This document shows, one piece after another, positions 8,740 to 19,053 of a DNA stretch of 64,000 bases (the stretch's first letter is position 1; the number at the start of each line of letters is the position of its first letter). The position numbers were made by a program, and so were the translations under genes. The DNA comes from Extensimonas soli (GTDB lineage Bacteria > Pseudomonadota > Gammaproteobacteria > Burkholderiales > Burkholderiaceae_C): the NCBI RefSeq assembly GCF_029211265.1, contig NZ_JARGEL010000024.1, positions 135,393 through 199,392 of the forward strand. Direction: 5' to 3'. The notes beneath the pieces were generated by a model. That model saw nothing but the letters and a program-made list of their open reading frames with translations. It did not search any database and was not told where the DNA came from.

Positions 8740-11154
8740 TCACGGCCCCGCGCGCACCCCTGCCCCGCGCACCTCGAAGCGCAGTTCGTCGAGCACGCGG
8801 CCCTGCGCGTCGGCCAGCTGCAGCACATGCCGCCCCGGCCAGGGCAGCCAGGACAGGCGCGCGCCGCGGCCCAGCGGTTTGCCGTCCAGGCGCCACTGCA
8901 GACGCGCGCTGCCCGGGCCCGCAGCGTGCAGCTGCAGGCGCTGGCGCGCAGGCGGGATGTCGGGGTCGAGCGCGATGATGCTGCCCGGCGCGGGCGCGGT
9001 GATGCGCGCCGTGGCCTGTGCCGCTGGGCCGCAGGGCATGGGTGTGGAATGTTTCAAGCCTTTTTGGCCTCTAGTCCTTTCTCCATCTTCACTACAAGCT
9101 CCTTTATCAATAGCGAACACGGCCTGCTCGGTGCCGGCAATGAACCATTCCGCGCGCGCCGGTTCGGGCGCCGGTTCGCCCGGCCCGGCAAAGCGCACCG
9201 CCACGCGCCGCAGGCCCGGTGGCGGCGCCGGGGCGCGGCTGGGCTCGTGCGCGTGCAGGTAGCCCATCAACGCCGCCCAGATGGGCGCGGCGCCGCTGCT
9301 GCCGCTCACCTCGTGCATGGCGGCGCCGCTCGCGTTGCCCACCCACACGCCCACGGTGTAGCGCTGCGACCAGCCCAGCGCCCAGTTGTCGCGCATGTCC
9401 TTGCTCGTGCCCGTCTTGACCGCCGTCCAAAAGCGCGTGGCCAGCACGCTGTCGGTGCCGAAGGTGGGCGCACGCGCATTGCCGTCGCTGAGGATGTCGC
9501 CCACGATGAAGGCCGCGCGGCCATCGAGCACGCGCTGCAGGCTCGCGGCCTGCGGCGCCTTGGCCGCCGGCTGCAGCCGCAGCGGCCCCGTGCGCCCGCC
9601 CAGCGCCAGCGTGCGGTAGGCCTGCGTCAGCTGCAGCAGCGACACCTCGGGGCTGCCCAGCGCGAGGCTGTAGCCGTAGTAGCCGCCGCTCTCGCGCAGC
9701 GGCAGCCCCAGCGTGCGCAGCTGCTGGTGAAAGGCGTCGGGCGACACGAGCACCAGCGTGCGCACCGCAGGCACGTTGAGCGAGGCCGCAAGCGCCGTGC
9801 GCACCGACACCCAGCCGCGAAAGCGCCGGTCGTAGTTCTGCGGCACGTACAAGCCCCCGGGCGTGGCGATGGCCGTGGGCGCATCGTCGAGCAGCGAGGC
9901 CGCGGTCAGGCGGTTTTCTGCGAGCGCCTGTGCGTACAGAAAGGGCTTGAGCGTGGAGCCCGGCTGGCGCAGCGCCTGCACGCCATCGACTTCGGCCGCC
10001 TGGCTCAGCGTGCCCGACGAGCCCACCCAGGCGAGCACCTCGCCGCTCGCGTTGTCGAGCACCAGCACCGCACCATCCTCCACGCCGCGCCCCTGCAGCT
10101 CGCGCAGCTGCTGCGTCAGGGTCTGCACGGCAAAGCGCTGCAGCCCGGCGCGCAGACTGCTGCGCAGCTCGGTGGGCAAGGGCGCAGGTGTGGGCACGGG
10201 TACGGGCACAGCGGTGCCCTGCTCTTGCGCCGCGGCACGGCCTGCGGGCTGCGCGCGCAGCGTGCGCAGCAGGTAGCGCATGAAGTGCGGCGCCACGCCC
10301 GCGCTCGCGTCCCAGGCACGGCGCTGCAGCATGGCCGCGGTGTAGGCGTCCAGCCCGGCGCAGACGCTCTGGGGGTTGGCCTGAACCTCGCTGCGGGCGG
10401 CGCTTGGGGGCATGCCTTGCCGGGCACTCCCGCTCTGCCCCGCCCCCTGCGGCTGCAGCGCCTGCAGCACCGTGCAGGCACGCCGCGCGACCTGTTCGGC
10501 ACGCGCATTGGGCGCACGCACCAGCGCTGCGGCAATGGCGGCCTCGCGCGCGTCCAGCCCCTGCGCGGCCTTGCCGAACAGGCTGCGGCTGAGCGCATCC
10601 AGGCCCACGATTTCGCCGCGAAACGGCACCAGGTTCAGGTAGGCCTCGAGGATCTGGTCCTTGCGCCAGCTTTGTTCGAGCCGCTGCGCCGCCACGCCCT
10701 GGCCGACCTTTTGTGCGAGCGTGCGCCCGCCGGGCCCGGCGCGCCAGTCGTCGTCGAGCAGGCCCGCGAGCTGCATGGTGATGGTGCTGGCGCCGCGCGT
10801 GCGCTGGTGCCACAGGTTCGCCCAGGCCGCCGCCGAGACGGCGTGCCAATCGACGCCGCTGTGCGCGTAAAAGCGCTGGTCCTCGCTGCGCACCAGCGCC
10901 TCGCGCAGCGCGGGCGACACGTCGGCCAGCGCCACCCACTGACCGCGGCGCACGCTCGCGTCGGTGCGCAGGCGCTGCAGCTCCTCGCCCTCGCGCGAGC
11001 GCAGCACGGTGTCGGACGGGCGAAAGCTGCCCTTGACCTCGTCGAAGCTGGGCAGGGCGTGGGCGGCCTGTGCGCACACCCACGCGAGCACGGCGGCCGC
11101 AGCGCCGCGCCTGCCACCGCGGAGCCAGCCGCTCCTGCGCACAGTGGCCACCAT
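8740..11154 (-). CDS. pbpC: Penicillin-binding protein 1C (bifunctional transglycosylase/transpeptidase)
   Basis: Periplasmic peptidoglycan synthase of about 804 aa. The GT51 glycosyltransferase domain shows SEDQRFYAHSGVDWHAV and RGASTITMQLA. The transpeptidase domain has all three motifs: STLK in RQPGSTLKPFLYAQ, SLN in ASLNVPAVRTL and KTGTS in AVKTGTSKDMRDN. The C-terminus is the PBP1C-specific Ig-like domain. The ATG at 11154 has a GAGGTGG ribosome site; a GTG lies 9 nt upstream. It starts 10 nt after the macroglobulin stop, so the two are one operon, an arrangement known for E. coli yfhM-pbpC and many other bacteria. A mini-repeat encodes an odd charged segment near residue 695 (FAIDKGACSEDGER), between the transpeptidase and C-terminal domains. 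Confidence 0.95.
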   Translation of the reverse strand: MVATVRRSGWLRGGRRGAAAAVLAWVCAQAAHALPSFDEVKGSFRPSDTVLRSREGEELQRLRTDASVRRGQWVALADVSPALREALVRSEDQRFYAHSGVDWHAVSAAAWANLWHQRTRGASTITMQLAGLLDDDWRAGPGGRTLAQKVGQGVAAQRLEQSWRKDQILEAYLNLVPFRGEIVGLDALSRSLFGKAAQGLDAREAAIAAALVRAPNARAEQVARRACTVLQALQPQGAGQSGSARQGMPPSAARSEVQANPQSVCAGLDAYTAAMLQRRAWDASAGVAPHFMRYLLRTLRAQPAGRAAAQEQGTAVPVPVPTPAPLPTELRSSLRAGLQRFAVQTLTQQLRELQGRGVEDGAVLVLDNASGEVLAWVGSSGTLSQAAEVDGVQALRQPGSTLKPFLYAQALAENRLTAASLLDDAPTAIATPGGLYVPQNYDRRFRGWVSVRTALAASLNVPAVRTLVLVSPDAFHQQLRTLGLPLRESGGYYGYSLALGSPEVSLLQLTQAYRTLALGGRTGPLRLQPAAKAPQAASLQRVLDGRAAFIVGDILSDGNARAPTFGTDSVLATRFWTAVKTGTSKDMRDNWALGWSQRYTVGVWVGNASGAAMHEVSGSSGAAPIWAALMGYLHAHEPSRAPAPPPGLRRVAVRFAGPGEPAPEPARAEWFIAGTEQAVFAIDKGACSEDGERTRGQKGLKHSTPMPCGPAAQATARITAPAPGSIIALDPDIPPARQRLQLHAAGPGSARLQWRLDGKPLGRGARLSWLPWPGRHVLQLADAQGRVLDELRFEVRGAGVRAGP
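9052..9114 (+). repeat. Mini-repeat inside pbpC
   Basis: A 63-bp AT-richer patch beginning TTTCAAGCCTTTTTGGCC and ending TTTATCAATAGC, inside GC-rich coding sequence. The host reading frame stays open, and the translated part ends in GQKGLK, a motif also produced by copies in uvrD and (weaker) dsbD and leuS. The strand given is that of the ...GGCC...AGC.ATAGC orientation used for the family. Confidence 0.72.
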
Positions 11155-11164
11155 GACCGCCACC

Positions 11165-14100
11165 TCAGCGCGCCGCCTCCACGCGCAGGCGGGGGTTGGG
11201 CAGTTCGCCGAACATTTCGGGCGCGTACAGCGCCTCGGCGCGCGTGGGCGGCAGGGCGAAGTCGCCCACGTTGTGCAGGCGCAGCGTGTATTCGAGCTTC
11301 ACCGTGCCCTTGGGCAGGTATTCGTAGTAGCTGCGGAAGGCCTCGAAGCTGCGCTCTTCGAACGCGGGCCAGCCGGGGCCGGTGCGCTTTTCGCCCTGCG
11401 TCAGCATTTCGGAATCGCGCCCCAGACCGCTGCCGAGGATGCTGGCGCCGCCCGGGATCGGGTCGGTGATGGCCACCCAGCTCATGTCGGCCGTGCTCGT
11501 GATCTCCAGCGTCACGCGCAGCACGTCGCCGCGCGTGTAGCGGCCCGCGGGCAGCGCCTGGTGGGCCAGATCGATCGGGGTCACGGTCTTGCGGATGGTG
11601 TAGCCGGCGCTGAACGGCGCCTTGCGCTCCACGGCGGCGAGCGCGCGCAACGTGAGCCAGGGCTTGCCCGTGCCCTGGTGCACCACGCTCAGGCGCTGCG
11701 CGCCTTCGGCCTTGCCCCAGGGCAGGAACATGCGGTTGTTCTTCAGCCCCTCGGGCGCGGCCGGCGCGCCGAGCTGCGGCCCCGCGCCTGCCGGGCTGGG
11801 CTGGTGCGGCGCGCCTGCAGCGTCGCCGGGCGTGGCGCGCGCCACACGCGCTACACGGGCCCAATCGACGCTGGCCGTGCGCTGGCCCAGCGTGGCGCGC
11901 GTGTGCCCGGCCACGGGCGCAGACTCGAACCTGGCGCTGAATTTTTCAAGCGCGAGCCCACCCCAGAGGTTGGCCGTGGTGGTGTGCCAGGCGCCGCCCT
12001 GCTGGCGCGCGATGAAGCCGTTGGCCAGACGGCCCAGATCGCCCTTCCACGCCGGGTCGTCCAGCACGGCGAGCAGCAGGCGCGCGGCGTTCACGTCGCC
12101 GTTTTGCATCAGCCACCACCAGTAGTCGTCCTGCTCGGAGTTGAAGACGAGCTTGCTGCCCTGGTACGCCAGGCGTGCCTTGAGGATTTGCGTGGCTTCG
12201 CTCAGGCGCTGCGCGCGCTGCGGCAGCTCGGGCATGCGGCGCAGGATATTGAGCCAGTCGATCACGCTGTGCGTGGGCCACTCGTTGGGGGCGATGCGCA
12301 CGCTCTCGAGCATGCGTGCCTGCGCCTTGCCGTAGCGCGACAAGGCTTCGATGGCGGCGAGCTTGCGCATGTCCAGGTCTTTGCGCGGGCTCCAGGAATT
12401 GCGCTCTATGCGCCCTTCGACGAAGGCGATCAGCCCGCGCTCGAGCGGCGCGCGCACGGCGTCGGGCAGCGCGAACACGGGGTCCAGCCCCGCGGCTTCG
12501 TGCGTGGCCGCGAGCAGGTAGGCTGTGAGCGTGTCGCTGCCGCGGTTGGCGCTGCCATTTTGCGGCGGAAAGTAGTTGGCGAGCCCATCGTCGTCGAGGT
12601 AGCTGGGCAGCTGCGCGAGCACGGTCTGCCAGAGCTTGCCGTCGCGCATCCCCACGGCCTTGCTCACTTTTTGTTCGAGGCAGACGAAGGGGTAGTCGGC
12701 AAACCAGGCGCGCACGCCGGGCAGCCCTTCGGCCAGGCGCGGCACGAGCGCGAGCTCCACGCCGCCACGCCGGGCGCCTGCCGGGTCGGCGGGGTCGGCC
12801 AGCGCGCCGGCCGGCGGCGCGACCTCGGTCTGCCAAGACGGCCAAGACGGCCTGTTGCCGCCCAGCTGCACCAATGTGGCCTGCTGCACGGCCAGCGGCA
12901 CCGCGGGCAGCACGCGCTGGCTCAGCTTGAGCGCGTCCTGCGCGCCCGAGACGCGGTCGCGCGCCGCCACTTCCCACAGCAGCGCGCCGGCGCGCAAAGA
13001 GGCGAGCGCAGCCGGCGCGGTGACGTTCCACGCGATCTCGCGCGCCTCGCCCGCGGGAATGGCGACGGTTTGCCTGTCGAGCGTGAGCAGTGTGGCGCGC
13101 GGCGTCACTTCGACCTGCATGGCGCGCGCCGTGGTGTTGCGCAGCGTGAGCTGGGCACGGAACTGGTCGCCCGCGCGCACGAGCGGCGGCAGGCCGCTGA
13201 TGATCTGCAAGTCCTGCGCGCTGCGGATGCTGGTGCGGCCCGTGCCGAACAGGCCCGTGCCCGCATCGGCCACGGCGACGACCTCGAAGGTGCTGAGCGC
13301 GTCGTTGAGCGGCACCGTGAGCGTGGCCTGGCCCTGGGCGTCGAGCTGCACGGCGGGCTGCCACAGCAGCAGCGTGTCGAACAGCTCGCGCGTGCTGCTG
13401 TGCCCGCCGCCGTCACCGCCCGCGGGTGCGGCCTTTTTGCCGTAGTGGCGCCGGCCGACGATCTCCATCTGCGCGGTGGCCGTCTGCACGCCCCAGCTGC
13501 GGCGCTGCAGCATGGCGTCGAGCAGATTCCAGCTGCTGTTGGGCATGAGCTCGAGCAGCGCCTTGTCCACCGCGGCTACGGCGACCTCGGCGTGCGCGGC
13601 GGGCTTGCCGTCGGGCAGCGTGGCGGCAATGCGCACCTGCGCCTTGCCGCGCACCGGGTAGCTGGCCTTGTCGGCCTGCACCTGCACCTGGAGCTGGTGC
13701 GCACGCGCGCCGACCTGGATTTCGGCCATGCCCAGGCGGAAGGACGGCTTGCTCAGGTCCACCAGCGCGCTGGGCGCCTGGTACTCGCGCCCCTGCGACC
13801 AGAAGGCGTGCCACCAGGTGCGCGGGCTGCGGTAACCCCAGGTGAAAAAGCTGTACCAGGGCACTTCGTACAGGCGCCCGCGCAGCGCGAGCACGCTCAC
13901 ATACACGTTGGGGCCCCACTCGGGGCGCACCTGCAGGCGCACGGTCGGGTCCTTGCCGCTGAGCTGCAGCACCTGCGTTTCGAGGATGCCTTCGCGCTCC
14001 ACGCTCACGAGCGCCGTGGCCTCGCGAAACGGCATGCGCACCTGAAAGCGCGCCGTCTCGCCGGGCTGGTAGCTCTTTTTCTCGGGCAGCACGTCCATGC

Positions 14101-17100
14101 GGTCGTGGTCGGTGCCGCCGAACCAGAGCTCGCCCTGGCGCGTGATCCAGACCGAGGTCGCGGATTCGCTGGTGTTGCCCTCGCGGTCGGTGGCCGTGGC
14201 CACGAGTTCGACCTCGCCGGCCTGCTCCAGCAGCGGCGCGCACAGCAGCAGGCCGCGCGCGTCGCTCTTGCCGCTGCAGACCGTGCCCAGGTCTTTGCTG
14301 GCGCGCCGGTTGTCGTAGCTGTAAAAGCCGCCCACCAGGCGCTTGCGCGTGCTCGTGGTGGTGTGCAGGATGGCCTGCACCTGCAGCGGCACGCCGGCCT
14401 GCGGCTTGCCGTCCAGCCCGAGCGCGAGCGCCTGCAAGGGCATTTTCTGCCGCGCCGACACCCAGCCTTCGGCCTTGATGCCGGCCACCACGCGCGCGGG
14501 CCAGAGGGTGTGCGTGCTGCGCAGGGTCTGCAGCTCGCCGTTGGGGTCGGCGTAGCTGGCTTCGAGCAGCAGCTCCTGCGGCGCGCGCAGTGCGGGGAGC
14601 TTTTCGAGCGTGAGCTTGCCCGCACCTTGCGCGTCGAGCGTGAGCGGCAGCTTGTCGGCCAGCACGCGCGCCTGGGGCGCATTGCTGCCGCCGTCGTCCA
14701 TGCCCTCCACGTCGCCTTGCGCGTCTTCGTCAGCAAGGTCCGCGTTCGCGTCCGCACCGGGGTGCGCCGCACGCGCACGTGGCGGGCGGAAGCTGAAAGC
14801 CTCGTAGGCGCCGAACTGCACCGCCTTGTCGCGCAGCAGCGCCGACACGCGCACCGGCAACTGCGCCGCCGGGCCGCCCGCCACGTAGTGCAGCTGCACG
14901 GCCACGGGCAGGGTGCGCGGGCGCACCAGCGGCGGGCTGGGCACGGGCGCGACCTGGCCCGCGAACACCGGCAGGCGGAATTCCTCCACGCGGAACTGCC
15001 CGGCCTCCAGCGTGCGCCCGTTGGCCGCCGAGCTGCTCAGCTCCACGATGTAGCGCCCGAGCTTGGCCGCGGGCGGTATCTGAAAGCTGCTGAGCGCGCT
15101 GCGCCCGCCCGTGGCCGTGCGGTACCAGCTGAGCGGTTGCTGGTATTGCTGGCCGCTGCCCAGGTGGGTGATGCGCAGCGTGTCCGGGTCGCGCGCGGGC
15201 AGGCCAAAGCCCGCGCGGGTCTGCGTGCGCAGCAGGTGCTTCATGGACACCGTCTCGCCCGCGCGCAGCAGGGTGCGGTCGAACACGGTGTGCGCGCGCA
15301 GGTCGGGCTGCGCGTCGCTGCTCGTGGGCACGCCAAAGCGCCAGGGCTCTATGCCGCGCTGCCAGCCGCTCCAGACGAAGGCCATGTCCTCATCGCCGCC
15401 TGCGGCGTCCTGCACGCGCGCGCTCACGAAGTAGCCGCTCGCGCCGCCCATGCCCCATTCATCCGAATCATCGTCAGGATCGGCCTCATCACTCCTGCGC
15501 CGGCAAGAAGGCGGCTCGGGCGAGAGGCCCGTCAGGCGCGCCGCGCCCTGCGCGTCGGTGCGCGCCGTGGCCAGCACGCGGCCCTGGCAGTCGGAGACGC
15601 GCACCTGCGCGCCCGCCACGGCCTGGCCCTTGTCCAGCGTGGTCACCCAGGCGAGCGCGTTGTCGCGCCCGAGCTTGAAGTGCACGCCCAGGTTGGTCAC
15701 GAGCGCCGAGGTGCGCACCACCATGCGCCGCTGCGCGCCGTAGCGCGCGTCGAGCAGCGCGCCGCCAAGCACGGGCGAGGCGATCTCCACCACATGAAAA
15801 CCCGGCGCGAGCGGAATGCCCACGACCTCGAAGGGGCGCAGTTCGGACTTCGCGGGGCGCGACAGTTCGAGCTCGTGCACGCCGCTCTGGCCGTCGAGCA
15901 GCGAGAGCATGCGCGTCTGCACTTCCTGCGCATCGTCCTTGTCGAGCACGGGCGGCAGCGGCCCGCGCACGTCGCGCTGCGCCAGGCGGCGCGGCACGCT
16001 GAACCGGTCGTAGCGCAGCACCTTGCGGTACCAGGCGATGATGTCGGCGTCGCTGCGCGGCTGCAGCGTGCGCACGCGACTTTGCGCCGGCCCCTGCGCC
16101 GGCTGCGGCACGCGCAGGTCTTGCGCGCGCAGCGCCGCCTCGACGTTGCGCAGCGTCACGGGCAGCAGCGCCGGGACTTTGTCCTTGTCGCCGCGCGCCG
16201 GCGTGCCCTCGGCATAGCGCTCGATCACGCCGAACGGCGCCGCGGCAAACTTGGCCAGCGGCGGCAGCGCACCCGTGGCCACGGCAAGCGGAAAGCTCGC
16301 GGCGTTGCGCAAAGGGCGGCCCGCGGCGTCGTGAAACTCCTTGGGCAGCTCCAGCGTGAAGCGCGTCTGCGGCGGCAGCGGCGCGGCGAACTGCACGCGC
16401 TGCACCAGCTCGTCGCGTGACTTTGCGCTGCCGCCCTGCGCGCTGCCATCGTCCTCTTCGTCGAAGTCCGGGCGGCGCACCTCGGCGGGCGAGCGCAGCG
16501 TGATGGCCGCCGCGAGCTTGCGTGGCACGGGCGCATTGAAAACCAGCGTGATCGGGCGTATCGGCAGACACGCCGCCTGCGCGTTTTCGCGCTCGCAGCG
16601 CAATTCCGCCTCGAAGGGCGCGCGCACGCGATAGTCAAAGCGCTTTTCCACCCGGTTGACGACACCGCTGGGCGTGGCCACCCCGGCGCCGTACACCAGC
16701 TGCATGCGCGTGCCCGAAGGCAGGCGGCGCTTGCAGGCCAGCGTGAGGTACTGCTGCGGCTGTTGCAGCGCGGCCTTTTCCAGCCCGAGCGCGTGCAGCA
16801 GCTCGGCACGCGGCCTGCCCCCCACCGGCTGCACGTCCACGCGCTCGCCCACACCCTCGAGCGCACACCAGACATGCTGCTGCACACTCTGCGCCGTGGC
16901 CGGGCCGTTGAGCTGCAGCACGAAATACTGCTCCTCGTCCACGTCCTGGTAAGTGCGCGGCAAAATGCTTTGCACGAACGGCCCACCAGTATTGAATTGA
17001 TAGCTTCTTGTGCCCGTCAGTTCTTCGCCAGAGGCCGATTTTAACCCTGGTCTGAAGGTGGCCGTGCAGCGCACGCCGGGCGGCAGGTCGCGTGCAAAGT

Positions 17101-17449
17101 CGAACACCCATTCGCGCTCGTTGTTCCAGCGCCCCGCGCCCTGGGCCGCCGCCGCGTCGCTGCAGCTCAATTGCAGCGGAGCCGGCGCGGCCGCATCGCC
17201 AAAGGCCACCGCCGGGCGGTCGAACTGCAGCACCACCTGGCGCACGCGCGCCACCTCGCCCTGCGGCACCAAGCTCTTGACCTGCAGCGCCTGCGCGCCC
17301 GACGCGGCCAGCACGCCCAGCAAGCCCAGTGCGCACAGCCCAAGCCCGCGGCGGGCGCGCGCCCAGCGCGGCGCAGCGCCCGCCGAGGCTTCATGCCCCG
17401 CCTGCGCCGATCTGTCGAAAAAGAAAAAGCGGCGCAGGAAGGTGAACAT
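11165..17449 (-). CDS. Bacterial alpha-2-macroglobulin with thioester, partner of PBP1C
   Basis: A 2094-aa periplasmic protease-trap protein. Bacterial alpha-2-macroglobulins are thought to inactivate proteases that breach the envelope by covalent capture through an internal thioester. The thioester motif is intact here as FVCLEQKVSK near residue 1590. Upstream are the macroglobulin-like repeat domains and an alpha-2-macroglobulin core segment (RTLLRAGETVSMKHLLRTQT, then DLRAHTVFDRT nearby). The N-terminus has a basic leader and a hydrophobic stretch ending ASGAQA, which looks like a signal-peptidase I site or an anchor, with no lipobox, unlike lipoprotein YfhM of E. coli. The start ATG has AAGGGA upstream. 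It is longer than YfhM (about 1650 aa) and co-transcribed with pbpC. A mini-repeat lies in the N-terminal region. Confidence 0.93.
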   Translation of the reverse strand: MFTFLRRFFFFDRSAQAGHEASAGAAPRWARARRGLGLCALGLLGVLAASGAQALQVKSLVPQGEVARVRQVVLQFDRPAVAFGDAAAPAPLQLSCSDAAAAQGAGRWNNEREWVFDFARDLPPGVRCTATFRPGLKSASGEELTGTRSYQFNTGGPFVQSILPRTYQDVDEEQYFVLQLNGPATAQSVQQHVWCALEGVGERVDVQPVGGRPRAELLHALGLEKAALQQPQQYLTLACKRRLPSGTRMQLVYGAGVATPSGVVNRVEKRFDYRVRAPFEAELRCERENAQAACLPIRPITLVFNAPVPRKLAAAITLRSPAEVRRPDFDEEDDGSAQGGSAKSRDELVQRVQFAAPLPPQTRFTLELPKEFHDAAGRPLRNAASFPLAVATGALPPLAKFAAAPFGVIERYAEGTPARGDKDKVPALLPVTLRNVEAALRAQDLRVPQPAQGPAQSRVRTLQPRSDADIIAWYRKVLRYDRFSVPRRLAQRDVRGPLPPVLDKDDAQEVQTRMLSLLDGQSGVHELELSRPAKSELRPFEVVGIPLAPGFHVVEIASPVLGGALLDARYGAQRRMVVRTSALVTNLGVHFKLGRDNALAWVTTLDKGQAVAGAQVRVSDCQGRVLATARTDAQGAARLTGLSPEPPSCRRRSDEADPDDDSDEWGMGGASGYFVSARVQDAAGGDEDMAFVWSGWQRGIEPWRFGVPTSSDAQPDLRAHTVFDRTLLRAGETVSMKHLLRTQTRAGFGLPARDPDTLRITHLGSGQQYQQPLSWYRTATGGRSALSSFQIPPAAKLGRYIVELSSSAANGRTLEAGQFRVEEFRLPVFAGQVAPVPSPPLVRPRTLPVAVQLHYVAGGPAAQLPVRVSALLRDKAVQFGAYEAFSFRPPRARAAHPGADANADLADEDAQGDVEGMDDGGSNAPQARVLADKLPLTLDAQGAGKLTLEKLPALRAPQELLLEASYADPNGELQTLRSTHTLWPARVVAGIKAEGWVSARQKMPLQALALGLDGKPQAGVPLQVQAILHTTTSTRKRLVGGFYSYDNRRASKDLGTVCSGKSDARGLLLCAPLLEQAGEVELVATATDREGNTSESATSVWITRQGELWFGGTDHDRMDVLPEKKSYQPGETARFQVRMPFREATALVSVEREGILETQVLQLSGKDPTVRLQVRPEWGPNVYVSVLALRGRLYEVPWYSFFTWGYRSPRTWWHAFWSQGREYQAPSALVDLSKPSFRLGMAEIQVGARAHQLQVQVQADKASYPVRGKAQVRIAATLPDGKPAAHAEVAVAAVDKALLELMPNSSWNLLDAMLQRRSWGVQTATAQMEIVGRRHYGKKAAPAGGDGGGHSSTRELFDTLLLWQPAVQLDAQGQATLTVPLNDALSTFEVVAVADAGTGLFGTGRTSIRSAQDLQIISGLPPLVRAGDQFRAQLTLRNTTARAMQVEVTPRATLLTLDRQTVAIPAGEAREIAWNVTAPAALASLRAGALLWEVAARDRVSGAQDALKLSQRVLPAVPLAVQQATLVQLGGNRPSWPSWQTEVAPPAGALADPADPAGARRGGVELALVPRLAEGLPGVRAWFADYPFVCLEQKVSKAVGMRDGKLWQTVLAQLPSYLDDDGLANYFPPQNGSANRGSDTLTAYLLAATHEAAGLDPVFALPDAVRAPLERGLIAFVEGRIERNSWSPRKDLDMRKLAAIEALSRYGKAQARMLESVRIAPNEWPTHSVIDWLNILRRMPELPQRAQRLSEATQILKARLAYQGSKLVFNSEQDDYWWWLMQNGDVNAARLLLAVLDDPAWKGDLGRLANGFIARQQGGAWHTTTANLWGGLALEKFSARFESAPVAGHTRATLGQRTASVDWARVARVARATPGDAAGAPHQPSPAGAGPQLGAPAAPEGLKNNRMFLPWGKAEGAQRLSVVHQGTGKPWLTLRALAAVERKAPFSAGYTIRKTVTPIDLAHQALPAGRYTRGDVLRVTLEITSTADMSWVAITDPIPGGASILGSGLGRDSEMLTQGEKRTGPGWPAFEERSFEAFRSYYEYLPKGTVKLEYTLRLHNVGDFALPPTRAEALYAPEMFGELPNPRLRVEAAR
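16990..17045 (-). repeat. Mini-repeat inside the macroglobulin gene
   Basis: On the minus strand it reads TTAAAATCGGCCTCTGGCG and, 12 bp later, ACAAGAAGCTATCAATTC, matching both conserved blocks of the family. It is translated in the forward orientation as KSASGEELTGTRSYQFNTG. The frame is kept. The local base composition drops clearly relative to the flanks. Confidence 0.68.
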
Positions 17450-17458
17450 GGCGATCCC

Positions 17459-18952
17459 TTACATACCCAGCCGCGCGCGGTGCCGGGCGACTTGCGCGCG
17501 CACCTGCGCGGGCGCGGTGCCGCCCAGCGTGTTGCGCGCGTTCAGCGAGCCGCGCAGGCTCAGCACCTCATAGACGTCGGGGCCGATCGCGGGGTGAAAG
17601 CCCTGCAGCACCTCGAGCGGCAGCGCGGCCAGATCGAGCTCGCGCGCCATGGCCTCCTTGACCGCGTGCGCCACGGTTTCGTGCGCGTCGCGAAACGGCA
17701 GGCCCTTTTTGACCAGGTAGTCGGCCAGGTCGGTCGCCGTGGCGTAGCCGCGCAGCGCCGCCTGCTCCATGGCCTGCGCGTTGACGCGGATGCCGCCATG
17801 CCGCGCGCCCGTGGCCGGGTCGGTCTGCCCGCCCACCATCTCGGCAAAGATGCGCAGCGTGTCCTTGAGCGTGTCCACGGTGTCGAACAGCGGCTCCTTG
17901 TCTTCCTGGTTGTCCTTGTTGTAGGCCAGCGGCTGGCCCTTCATGAGCGTGACCAGGCCCATCAGGTGCCCCACCACGCGCCCCGTCTTGCCGCGCGCGA
18001 GCTCGGGCACGTCGGGGTTCTTCTTCTGCGGCATGATGGAGCTGCCCGTGGTGAAGCGGTCGGCGATCTGGATGAAGCCGAAGTTCTGGCTCATCCACAG
18101 GATCAGCTCCTCGCTCAGACGGCTGATGTGCACCATGCACAGGCTCGCCGCGGCGCTGAATTCGATCGCGAAGTCGCGGTCGCTCACGGCGTCCAGGCTG
18201 TTTTGGCACACGCAGGGGCGGCCTTGCGCATCCACCATGCCCAGCGTGCGTGCCACGCGCTCGCGGTCCAGCGCGTAGCTCGTGCCCGCGAGCGCCGCCG
18301 CGCCCAGCGGCAGGCAGTTGACGCGCCGGCGCACGTCCTGCATGCGCTCGGCGTCGCGCGCAAACATCTCCACGTAGGCGAGCATGTGGTGCGCAAAGCT
18401 CACGGGCTGGGCCACCTGCAGGTGCGTGAAGCCGGGCAGGATCACTTCCACATGCGGCTCGGCCACGGCCAGCAGCGCGCGCTGCAGCTCGGCAAGCAGG
18501 CCGAGGATCAGGTCGATCTCGCCGCGCAGCCACAGGCGCACGTCGGTGGCCACCTGGTCGTTGCGGCTGCGGCCCGTGTGCAGGCGCTTGCCCGCGTCGC
18601 CCACGAGCTGCGTGAGGCGCGCCTCGATGTTCAGGTGCACGTCTTCGAGTTCGAGCTTCCACGCAAAGCTGCCGGCCTCGATCTCGGCGCGGATCTGCGC
18701 CATGCCGCGCTCGATGGCGGCCAGGTCCTGCGCGCTCAGAATGCCCTGCGCGGCGAGCATTTCGGCGTGCGCAAGGCTGCCCTGGATGTCGGCCTGCCAC
18801 AGGCGCTGGTCGAAAAACACGCTGGCCGTGTAGCGCTGCACCAGCTCGCTCATGGGCTCGGAAAACAGCGCCGACCACGCCTGCGCCTTGGTGTCGAGCT
18901 GGTTCGCAGAGGCGGGCGCGGGGGAAGAATGGGGACTGGGGGACGTGGGCAT
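17459..18952 (-). CDS. argH: Argininosuccinate lyase
   Basis: Last step of arginine synthesis: splits argininosuccinate into arginine and fumarate. The fumarase/lyase signature appears as [20 protein letters not shown] at about residues 300-319. The substrate-binding [16 protein letters not shown] and the catalytic His region [18 protein letters not shown] are intact. The protein is 497 aa from the chosen ATG, about 30 residues longer than the family because of a serine/proline-rich N-terminal lead ([14 protein letters not shown]). No clear ribosome site supports this or the alternative start 30 nt upstream, so the N-terminus is uncertain. It ends 10 nt before the macroglobulin start and diverges from the sensor kinase gene. 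Confidence 0.94.
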   Translation of the reverse strand: MPTSPSPHSSPAPASANQLDTKAQAWSALFSEPMSELVQRYTASVFFDQRLWQADIQGSLAHAEMLAAQGILSAQDLAAIERGMAQIRAEIEAGSFAWKLELEDVHLNIEARLTQLVGDAGKRLHTGRSRNDQVATDVRLWLRGEIDLILGLLAELQRALLAVAEPHVEVILPGFTHLQVAQPVSFAHHMLAYVEMFARDAERMQDVRRRVNCLPLGAAALAGTSYALDRERVARTLGMVDAQGRPCVCQNSLDAVSDRDFAIEFSAAASLCMVHISRLSEELILWMSQNFGFIQIADRFTTGSSIMPQKKNPDVPELARGKTGRVVGHLMGLVTLMKGQPLAYNKDNQEDKEPLFDTVDTLKDTLRIFAEMVGGQTDPATGARHGGIRVNAQAMEQAALRGYATATDLADYLVKKGLPFRDAHETVAHAVKEAMARELDLAALPLEVLQGFHPAIGPDVYEVLSLRGSLNARNTLGGTAPAQVRAQVARHRARLGM

Positions 18953-19053
18953 GGGGAGGCAATAATCCGTTGAAAGACACAACCGGCGCCGCCGGATGCC
19001 GCAAGTGCGAGAGCCGCAAATGCCAGAGCCGCAGATTTTATCGACGCCGCAAA

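Noticed and set aside
7990-11469. A 1159-codon plus-strand frame opposite the GGDEF protein and pbpC
   Set aside because: Antisense shadow of two convincing genes; no recognisable domain or ribosome site.
10964-16420. An 1818-codon open frame on the plus strand opposite the macroglobulin gene
   Set aside because: High GC content leaves antisense frames open. The peptide is His/Arg/Ala-rich with no domain, while the minus strand has clear macroglobulin motifs including CLEQ.
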